NCBI RefSeq assembly: GCF_949987535.1
Contig: NC_080082.1
Location: 27,259,164-27,323,163, forward strand
Direction: 5' to 3'
Source: Balaenoptera acutorostrata
Lineage: Eukaryota > Chordata > Mammalia > Artiodactyla > Balaenopteridae
DNA: 64,000 nucleotides
Each line of letters opens with the position of its first letter. Position 1 is the first letter of the stretch. Positions 55,844-64,000 of the stretch are shown piece by piece. Made by a program: the position numbers and the translations under genes. The notes beneath the pieces are model-generated. The model saw only the letters and a program-made list of their open reading frames with translations. It did not search any database and had not been told where the DNA came from.

Positions 55844-56041
55844 TTTTTTTTAATATTTATTTATTTGGTTGCGCCAGGTCTTAGTTGCAGCTCCTGGGCT
55901 CCTTAGTTGTGGCATGCAGGCAAGCACGTGGGCTCCTTAGTTGCGGCATGCGTGTGGGATCTAGTTCCCTGACCAGGGGTCGAACCGGGTCCCCCTGCAT
56001 TGGGAGCTCCGAGTCTTAACCACTGCACACCAGCGAAGTCC
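55844..56041 (-). mobile_element. CHR-type SINE, antisense
   Basis: Flanks share ctgtatttagggtttt / ctgtttttagtttttg. The 190-200 bp type with 'ttagttgcggcatgcg' units. Confidence 0.88.
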
Positions 56042-56126
56042 CTGTTTTTAGTTTTTGAGTTCCTCTTTTTTGTTTTTGTTTTTTTACCTTCCCTTAAGTG
56101 CTAAGCTTCCTTAGGACTCTCTGTAG

Positions 56127-56337
56127 CAGGGGTCCCCAACCCCTCCCCACCACAAAGCAGGAGGTGAGCGGCGGGCAAGCGAGCGAAGCTTCATTTGCTT
56201 CTCCCCATCATAGCTCTCATTACCACCTGAACCATTGCTCAAAATTACTGCCCGAACCATCCCCCCCGCCCCCCCAGTAGAAAAATTGTCTTCCACAAAA
56301 CTGGTCCCTGGTGCCAAAAAAGGTTGGGGAACCGCTA
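56127..56337. mobile_element. MER1-type hAT-Charlie DNA transposon
   Basis: Left end 'caggggtccccaacccc', right end 'ggttggggaaccgcta'. Internal 'cagcaggaggtgagcggcgg' in near-consensus form, and 'gaaaaattgtcttccac'. 8-bp target duplication ctctgtag (56119-56126) / ctctatag (56338-56345). Confidence 0.88.
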
Positions 56338-56799
56338 CTCTATAGGCCCTCTCTTATTCTCATTTCTGTAGTTCTCCCATGCTATCATCTATATGTTGAT
56401 GACACTGAGATGTGTTATTAGCAGCCCATACTTTCCATGCTTCAGACTGTAAGTCTAACTGCCCAGTGGATTTCATCTGTATGCTTTACTCCAGACATGC
56501 CTCATTATCTTTCTTGCCCTTCCCACTTTGTCTTCCTCAGTTGTTTCATGTCAGGAGTGAGTGGAACCCACGTGCTTAGTCTGGAAAGGTGAGTGTTTGA
56601 TTCCTCCTCTTTCTTCACTTCTTTCCTTATTCTTCACAGTTTTAGAATCCTTGCAGTTCCCTCTTGAGTGCATTCACTTCTTTTTCCCGCTGATAGTCTT
56701 AATTTCTCTGTGACCTACTCTTTTCTTTCTCAATGTTTCACATTGTCAAGAGTAACTTCTAAAAGTTTTCACCCAATCATGTCCTCTTTTGGTAGGCAA

Positions 56800-57070
56800 A
56801 AGCAGGCTAGGGTTGTAACAAACAACCCCAAGGTACCAGTGGCTTAGCAAAGTAGACGTTTATACTCATATAACTTTCCTCAGATAACTTTCATTGAGAG
56901 TGTTCATTTAGGTTACCTTCTATGCAGTAATTCAAGAACCCAGGCTCCTTCCATCTTTTGGTGCCACCCTCCTCTAGATGTTAGGAGTTCTATACATAGC
57001 TGGTGCTTGGTGAAAGAGCCAGAGGGTCGTGAGTAGGAGGTTTTATGGAGCAGTGGCTGGTATCATATTT
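56800..57070. repeat. old interspersed repeat, same type as at 54.4 kb
   Basis: 'ggttgtaacaaacaacccc' and 'accagtggcttagcaaagt' resemble the unit at 54.4 kb, more decayed. Confidence 0.4.
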
Positions 57071-57837
57071 GGCCTACATTTCATTGGGTATAACTTAGTT
57101 TGTTAGCCACACCTGTGCAAGAGGCTGAGAAATATAGTCTAGCTGTTTATCCAGGAAGAGGAAACAGATTTGATGATTATCTAATCAGACTCTGCCACTT
57201 CCCTATTTCAAATAGCTTCCAGGATTGTCTTTATGATAAAATGCAAAATTCTGAAATGGATTCTGCACAGACTAGAGAAGAAACCCACAAAATGAGTCCC
57301 AGTTACCTTCAGAAGGCTTTTCCTCTTGGCTAGTAACAGGATGAGTGTGTTGGGAGGCGGTCCCCCAGGACTGCCATCCCCAGGTTCAGGTTCAGTAATT
57401 CACTAGAAGGACTCACAGGACTCGGCATATGGTTGTACTCAGGGCTATGATTTATTACAGCAAAAGGATACAAAGCAAAATCAGGAAAGGGAAAATGCAT
57501 ATGGGGTGGAGTCCAAAGAAGACTAGGCTCATTCTCCCAAGCATGAGCCTCTCCTAGTGCTTCTCCCAGTGGAGTCACACAGGACCTATTTAATTCCTCC
57601 AGCAATTGTGACAGCATATGTGTATGAAATGTCTCCCAGCAGGGAAGCTCATTAGAAACTCAGTGCCTAGGTTGGTCATGTAGGCACCTTCTGCCTACCA
57701 AATAGCAAAATTCCAGGTTCCCAGAGGGAAAGCAGGTGTTCAACATAAACCACATTTTTTGGGTACAGTTTAGGCACAGTGAGCCACTCTTATTAGTTCT
57801 GGGAGTGGGAATTCGTTCTCTCAAAATCCAAATTCTG

Positions 57838-58125
57838 GGGCTTCCCTGGTGGCACAGTGGTTGAGAATCTGCCTGCCAATGCAGGGGACACGGGTTCGAG
57901 CCCTGGTCTGGGAAGATCCCACATGCCACGGAGCGACTAAGGCCGTGAGCCACAATTGCTGAGCCTGTGCGTCTGGAGCCTGTGCTCCGCAACAAGAGAG
58001 GCCGCGATAGTGAGAGGCCCGCGCACCGCGATGAAGAGTGGCCCCCACTTGCCGCAACTAGAGAAAGCCCTTGCACAGAAACGAAGACCCAACACAGCCA
58101 TAAATAAATAAATTAAAAAAAAAAA
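57838..58125 (+). mobile_element. full-length CHR-type SINE
   Basis: Target-site duplication aaaatccaaattctg at 57823-57837 and 58126-58140. Belongs to the same young subfamily as the 9.6, 22.8 and 35.5 kb copies. Confidence 0.94.
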
Positions 58126-58318
58126 AAAATCCAAATTCTGACACCGGCCAAGAGCCAACCTGGCAAGCCTTCCTAAGGATAGCAGCCTCAGGCCTTCTAT
58201 GTTAAATTAACTCTTCTGCACAGTGACTGAGGTTCAGACCTCTATAGATTGGGATTTTGTATAGAGAACCTTAGAATATGCAAAAAAAAAAAATCAAAAC
58301 TTTATTGACCTAAGTTTT

Positions 58319-58651
58319 CTTTTTTTTTTTTTTGGCTGCGTTGGATCTTGGCTGCTGCGCGCGGGCTTTCTCTAGTTGCGGCTAGCGGGGGCTACTCTTC
58401 GTTGCGGTGTGCGGGCTTCTCATTGCGGTGGCTTCTCTTGTTGTGGAGCACGGGCTTTAGATGCACGGGCTTCAGTAGTTGTGAGTGGGCTCAGTAGTTG
58501 TGGCTTGCGGGCTCTAGAGCGCAGGCTCAGTAGTTGTGGCACACGAGCTTAGTTGCTCCGCGGCATGTGGGATCTTCCCGGACCAGGGCTCGAACCCATG
58601 TTCCCTGCATTGGCAGGCAGATTCTTAACCACTGCGCCACCAGGGAAGCCC
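58319..58651 (-). mobile_element. full-length CHR-type SINE, antisense
   Basis: Poly-T start to inverted head 'gcgccaccagggaagccc'. Contains repeated 'cagtagttgtggc' units. No clear duplication. Confidence 0.9.
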
Positions 58652-58935
58652 GAAAATTACTTTTCTATCAGTGGGGAAAAAAAGTTCAATTCCCTTTTCA
58701 GCTTCTTGCATCTAAATTTGCATTTATGGTTACCGTTTGTATCCTTCTAGATACTCTGCATATAAGGACATACATACACATGTCACTTGCTTTTAAAAAC
58801 CCTAATAGATATTTCCAACCTTTCTAGCTCCTTTTTATAGTGTTAAATGATATTCCATTTTATGATTTACTTAACCAGTGCCCTTTTGATGGATACCTAG
58901 GCAGTTCTCAGTTGATATGTTTTAAACAGTTGGTC

Positions 58936-59320
58936 TGGGACTTACCTGGTGGTCCAGTGGTAAAGAACCCACCTTGCAAAGCAGGGGACGTGGGTTGGAT
59001 CCCTGGTCAGGGAACTAAGATCCCACATGCTGCGGGGCCACTGAGCTCGCGCGCCTCAACTAGGGAGCTTGTGTGCCACAAACTACAGGGACCACATGCT
59101 ATGGAACCTGCACACCACAACTACAGAGCCCATGCACCTTGGATCCTGCCCGCACAACTAGAGAGAAAACCCACACGCCACAACAAGAGAGAAGCCCGCA
59201 CGCCGCAACAAAAGATCTTGCATGCCTCAACGGAAGATCCCGCGTGCCGCAACTAAGACCTATGCAGCCAAAAATAAATAAAATAAAATAAATAATAAAG
59301 TAAATCTTAAAAAAAAAAAG
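58936..59320 (+). mobile_element. long, diverged CHR-type SINE (~385 bp)
   Basis: Target-site duplication agttggtc at 58928-58935 and 59321-59328. The internal part is a run of degenerate 'cacgccacaacaagag'-type units longer than in other copies. Confidence 0.88.
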
Positions 59321-59459
59321 AGTTGGTCATTTCCTGGATGAAAAAGAAATGAGTTAAAAGACAAAGTGCAGAGATGGGGGTTTAGGGGCCTAAAGCTCTT
59401 ACTATTCATCGCTTTCTGTAAGGTTAGGGATATTTATATCAGGAAATGGCATTAAAACA

Positions 59460-59740
59460 GGGACTTCCCTGGTGGCACAGTGGTTAAGAATCTGCCTGCC
59501 AATGCGGGAGGACACGGGTTTGATCTCTGGTCCGGGAAGATCCCACATGCTGCGGAGCAGCTAAGTCGGCAGCTAAGCCGGTGTGCCACAACTACTAAGC
59601 CCACGTGCCTAGAGCCCATGCTCCGCAACAAGAGAAGCCACTGCAATGAGAAGCCTGCGCACCGCAACGAAGCAACTAGAGAAGGCCCGCGTGCAGCAAC
59701 GAAGACTTAACACAGCCAAAAAAACACAAAAAAACCACAA
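59460..59740 (+). mobile_element. CHR-type SINE with internal deletions
   Basis: Head 'gggacttccctggtggcac'. A small tandem repeat 'cagctaag' lies near 59,558, and the usual 'gaagagtagcccc' segment is shortened to 'gaagcaactag'. Confidence 0.9.
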
Positions 59741-59924
59741 AACAATTAGACTCTTTAAAATATTGATCTTGAAGTTATAATACAAGTTTTTAAAATCATA
59801 CATCTATTTCTCTATTATTATCATGTCTTCACAACTCTATTACTTAGTAGCTGCAAGTTACACTTTCTTTTTAAAGTTGGGATAATATCTTCCTCAATGA
59901 GTTATCAGGTTTAAATAAACTAAT

Positions 59925-60115
59925 ATAGTTGACCCTTGAACAGCATGAGAGTTGGAGCACCAACAGCTTTGAAGTCAAAAATTCACAGGTAACTTTACAG
60001 TTGGCTCTTTTTATCCATAGATTCAAACAACTTTGGATATAGTACTATATTGAAAAAAATCCACATATAAGTGGACCCTTTCATTTCAAGCCCCTGTTGT
60101 TTAAGGGTCAACTGT
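59925..60115. mobile_element. Tigger/pogo-like non-autonomous DNA transposon, copy 2
   Basis: Ends 'agttgacccttgaacag' and inverted 'tgtttaagggtcaact' with TA on both sides. Same family as the 17.3 kb copy, about 190 bp. Confidence 0.65.
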
Positions 60116-60517
60116 ATGTAAAATGCTTAGAACAATTCTAGTACTTAAGTGTTTGTTGTGATTATGCTCCCATAAGTTATCCTATTATGTACACAGTAAT
60201 TATAACTGAAATTTTAATAAGTGAGCCAACATTTTGGATGAATGGCTTGGGACTGTGCAGTGTAAATCTAGAGTCCCTGCCTCCTGGAGGAATATTAAAT
60301 ATCAGGATATGTATTTTGTTTTAAGTTAGTGCTTAGTTGGTCATGAAGTTCTGTAGAAAATAGTGAGCTCTCTTAAAACCAAAGGAAGAAGTGAGACATC
60401 TGGGAAAATTAGTAATGGTTGCTTCTGGATGCTAGAGTAGATACTTTTCCCTGATTTATATGGGCCATTAGTACTTTTCAACTTTGTCCATTATGGTAAC
60501 ACTACCCACATGTGGCC

Positions 60518-60638
60518 TTTTTTTTTTTTGGCCGCGCCACAAGGCATGTGGTATCTTAATTCCCTAACCAGCGATCGAACCTGAGCCCCCTGCATTGGAA
60601 GCGTGGAGTCTTAACCACTGGACCGCCAGGGAAGCCCC
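60518..60638 (-). mobile_element. short CHR-type SINE, antisense
   Basis: Inverted B box 'agcgatcgaacctgagcccc', inverted head 'ggaccgccagggaagcccc'. Confidence 0.88.
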
Positions 60639-61186
60639 TAATTTTATACTAAGATTAGTTAAAATTAAGTAAAATATTAAAAATTCAGTTTTTCAGTCAC
60701 CCTAGCCACATTTCAAGTAGCCACATGTGGTTAGTAGCTGCCACATTGAACAGTGCAGTTGTGGAACATTTCCATAATTGTAGAAAATGAATGAGAGAAG
60801 GCGGCTCAACTCAGCTTCTTCTAGTCAGGATGCTACTTTTAAGACTTGGGAATTTTCAAGGTCAGACTTTGGTATTAGTAGACCTCAGAATTCTATGTAT
60901 TTTTAATACTGGAAGTTGGGGGTTCAGTAAACTGATAGCCTTGGGTCTGGTCTATTTGGCTTCTTAAAGTACCTATTGGTACTTAAACCTAGAGCAAGTT
61001 AGGTGATAACTATGAAGGTTGCTATGGGAAACCAAAGTGTCTTTACAGGCCTGTCTTTGGTCCAGCTGAAAGAAATTAAGGGGAGAAAAAAGGAATCAGT
61101 GGGAGGGGCTTTCCTTATCTTAGTAGCAAGAGATTGCCTCAAGCTATACTTTCCTTAAACTAGTCCCAGAGCTATTTGTAAAGTCA

Positions 61187-61480
61187 GTGGTTTTCTAACT
61201 TTAAAATGCGTTAAGAATCACCTCCAAAGTTTAAAATGCAGTGTCCTGTTCTCTTTCCCCAAAGATTTTGACTCTTTTGGTGTAGGGTGATGCTTAGGAA
61301 TCAGCATTTTATTTATTTTTAATTTTTTAATTATTTTTTTTGGCCATGCTGCGCAGCTTGCAGGATCTTAGTTCCCTGACCAAGGATTGAACCCCTGCCC
61401 GGGGGCAGTGAAAGCTCAGAGTCCTAAACACTGGATAGCCAGGGAATTCCCAGGAATCAGCATTTTAAATACCTCTCTTC
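61187..61480 (+). repeat. MER5A-like relic split by a SINE
   Basis: 'cagtggttttctaactttaa', 'gcgttaagaatcacctccaa' and 'gtagggtgatgcttaggaat'; the SINE sits near its end. Confidence 0.6.
61311..61451 (-). mobile_element. short CHR-type SINE, antisense
   Basis: Perfect target-site duplication aggaatcagcatttt at 61296-61310 and 61452-61466. Confidence 0.94.
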
Positions 61481-62969
61481 TCCCAATTCTTATATACAGT
61501 TGCCTTAGTTGCAAGCATTACAGTAAATTCTGTATTCTGTTAAGCCCCTTGAGATCAGTGTTTACTTTTGTGTTTTCTATAGCATCTAAAGTTATGTGCA
61601 TGGTATATGGTTAGGCTCAAGTGTTTGAATTAATAGGAGGGCCACCTCTAGCAGATGATTTTTATGGTACACTGGAGTGAAATGAAAAAGGAGCATTTGA
61701 CATTTTGCATAATCCTGATAAAATAAGGGATGATAATAGTAAAATTTTTCAATTAAAAATATTTTCAAAGTTTAGTGAATTTGAGCTTGTTTCTGTTATC
61801 AGGTTTATGTCGGTTTTATGCTTGAAAAGGCTCCATACATTTTAACAGTCTCCAAATTGTTGACAGTCATCATCAAAGAGAAGCCTCATTTGCATAAATA
61901 AATATGTGATACATTTAAAACATTTCTTCGAGCCATTCAAAAATTTAAAATTGAAATGCTTAAAGATAAAGGCTCATCCTTTTTTATTGACAAAATGTAA
62001 TACCTTTAGAAAAATGTGAATGTATTTTGAGCCCAACATTAAAAATGATGTGAAAGTAAAGATGAAGCTTTAATTTGAGAGTTTGTGTGCATAGCAGCAT
62101 TGCAGCTGTCTTGGATGCCACTTAAAGAGAGAAGACAAGAGATTTAAGGGTATTAATTGCTCCTGTCAGAAGCCAACCACTCAGCTTTACCATATCATCA
62201 CTCTGGACCAGTCAGTAACAATTTGGTCTGCCTGGCTATACTCCTTTAGCATGTGGTTTGTAAACTTCTCCAGCAGCTCCACTGAAAAGATTTGACAGTT
62301 GCTTACTTTTTAGCTAGCTGTTAAAGCTGATGTTGAGGTGATAGAGCATCATCCACTGTGCTTGTAATGGATACCTCCTGTTGTTGCCTTGAGGGCTTAG
62401 GAGATCCTTATCCCTGCTATACCTCCTGCCTCTTAAAGGTAAACCCTTTTGGGAAAGCTATGATATAGTTGAGGCCTAATTTTACAAATGGGGAGGGGGA
62501 AGCATAGAGGTTCATCACTTATTCAAGGTCATTTACCCTTGTGTTAATGTGTAGTTACTGGTCTTATGGCTTTAAATTTTGAATTATTTTAAAAATTGCT
62601 TAAACTTAGCTTAAAATTTCATTTTGTAAAAATTACCATATACTTGTAAAAATTAAAATACACTTGAGTACAAAGTGAGTTTGGAAATCCCATCACATGC
62701 TTGTAATTCCTGCTTTAAATTATAAAGGTAATATATGCCCCCATCCCCAGTTTTGTTAAGAAAAATTTCACACGTACAGAAAAATGCAAAGAATAATACA
62801 GTGAACAATCCCATAACTGCTTCCTAGATTAAACGGTTAATGTTTTGCCATGTTTATTTTCTCTATATTTTTATATTTTTACTGAAGTATTTGATCCCAG
62901 ATGTTTCAGCCTGTATCTCCTACAAATTAAGACTTCTGGCATAGTCATACTACATCTAAGAATATTAAA

Positions 62970-63215
62970 TACTTTTAGAAAAATTTTTTATTAGAGTATA
63001 GTTGATTTACAATGTTGTGTTAGTTTCAGGTATACATCAAAGTGAATCAGTTATACACATACATATATCCACTGATTCCTTTCCCATGTAGGCCATTACA
63101 GAGTGTTGAGTAGAGTTCCCTGTGCTATACAGTAAGTCCTTATCAGTGATCTATTTTGTATATAGTAGTGTGTATATGTCAATCCCAATCTCCCAATTTA
63201 TCCCTTACAGAATAT
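62970..63215 (-). mobile_element. L1 fragment, antisense
   Basis: 'agtatagttgatttacaatg', 'gttagtttcaggtatacat' and 'ttccctgtgctatacagtaa'; less decayed than most L1 pieces here. Confidence 0.8.
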
Positions 63216-63287
63216 TAAATACTTCTATAATATCCAGTCAGTTTAAAAACTTCCCCAGATGCCTCAAGAATATCTTTTATAGCTTTT

Positions 63288-63439
63288 AAAAAAAAAATTT
63301 ATTTATTTATTTGGCTGCGGCAGGTCTTAGTTGAGGCATGTGGTCTCTTAGTTGCGGCATGTGGGATCTAGTTCCCTGACCAGGGATCGAACCTGGGCCC
63401 CTTGCATTGGGAGCGTGGAGTCTTAATCACTGGACCACC
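63288..63439 (-). mobile_element. CHR-type SINE, antisense, lacking its 5' head
   Basis: Target-site duplication cttttatagctttt at 63274-63287 and 63440-63453. The element stops at 'ggaccacc', so about the first 10 bases of the tRNA-derived head were never copied. Confidence 0.9.
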
Positions 63440-64000
63440 CTTTTATAGCTTTTTTGAATCAAGCTCAGATTACTGTTCACATTAAACCTTTTCATTTTGG
63501 TTTTGTAATCTAGAACAGACCCCACTTATTCCTCTCTCTTCCTGCTGACTTTCTCTCTGGCTGGCGATTGTAGGCCAGTGGTCTGGTAGAATAATCCAAC
63601 ACTTGGATTTGTCTGATTAGGTTCTCATGTATAGTTAAACTTGTTCCTTAAAACCCTTTATTTCCTGTGAATTGATAGGTGTAGAGGTGTGGTTAGGTTT
63701 ATGTTAGCCATCTTTGGCAAGAATACTCCAAAGTGACACTTCATATTGCAACACATCAGTAGGCACATTTGTTGGGTAGTCTCACCATTAGTAACTTGAT
63801 CATTTACTTAAGGTAGTGACAGCCATATCTCTATGGTAGAGGGACATTTTTTTCCCTTTGTAATTAGTAGGTAATCTGTTGGGTAATACTGTACAAATGT
63901 CCCAGCAGACTTTCACCTGAGGTTTTTTAGGCATTGGTGATTCTTGCCTGAATCAGTTTTTATACTGGTCAGGGGTATTACACAATGGTAACTTTATTTT

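Larger units (their letters stand above)
47135..64000 (+). other. CNOT1: first intron of the inferred CNOT1 gene (continues past window)
   Basis: No coding exon of CNOT1 (start MNLDSLSLALSQ) was seen in any frame. The first 3.5 kb, and 48-51.5 kb in general, are free of SINEs and look single-copy; after 51.5 kb repeats are frequent. AT-rich. Nothing resembling a snoRNA with clear boxes was recognised. Confidence 0.5.

Noticed and set aside
47135..64000. SNORA46/SNORA50 snoRNAs known from CNOT1 introns, and CNOT1 exon 2
   Set aside because: No H/ACA-type unit or CNOT1 coding start could be identified; these are expected in later introns or beyond the window.
1..64000. CRISPR arrays, operons, phage or integron-type systems
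   Set aside because: All evidence indicates vertebrate nuclear DNA; the regular repeats found are SINE internal units and microsatellites.

Overview
The window is nuclear DNA of a placental mammal, almost certainly a whale or dolphin (hippo is the main alternative). Genes are split by GT-AG introns. About 40 interspersed copies of a tRNA-derived SINE begin with a 'ggcttccctggtggcgcagtgg'-type head followed by the GGTTCGA B box. This is the CHR-type SINE of the whale/hippo/ruminant group. No Bov-tA/BovB (ruminant) or PRE-1 (pig) repeats were noticed. Ancient mammalian repeats (MIR, L2, L1M, HAL1, MER1, MER5A, MaLR, Tigger-like) fill much of the rest.

Layout. (1) 1-12.6 kb: the complete coding region of SLC38A7 (SNAT7, lysosomal glutamine/asparagine exporter) on the + strand, in ten coding exons with intact splice sites, giving 463 residues; its 3' UTR ends near an AATAAA at 12,550. 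(2) 12.6-27 kb: repeats only, including an L1M ORF1 relic, a HAL1 relic, nested SINEs and two copies of an unassigned old repeat. (3) 27.2-38.6 kb: a previously intron-bearing gene of the serine carboxypeptidase (S10, cathepsin A-like) family, now dead. At least eight exons can be recognised in order on the + strand with several splice sites preserved, but there are five in-frame stops and several frameshifts, and the nucleophile serine codon reads Arg. A solo class I ERV LTR sits in one of its introns. (4) 38.7-46 kb: repeats plus a processed retrocopy of ATP5MK (DAPIT/USMG5) on the - strand with an open frame and a clean 20-bp target-site duplication. (5) 46.2-47.9 kb: a CpG-island promoter with six inverted CCAAT boxes and two ZNF143-like motifs upstream, and a non-coding first exon ending in a splice donor at 47,134/47,135. 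By conserved gene order next to SLC38A7 this should be CNOT1 exon 1. (6) 47.1-64 kb: its first intron, with no coding exon recognised.

SLC38A7 and CNOT1 are unrelated housekeeping genes whose order is conserved in mammals. The notable item is the carboxypeptidase relic between them, apparently a unitary (unprocessed) pseudogene. No operon-like, CRISPR or phage system is present, as expected for vertebrate DNA. All family assignments rest on reading translations and remembered homologues; no search was run.
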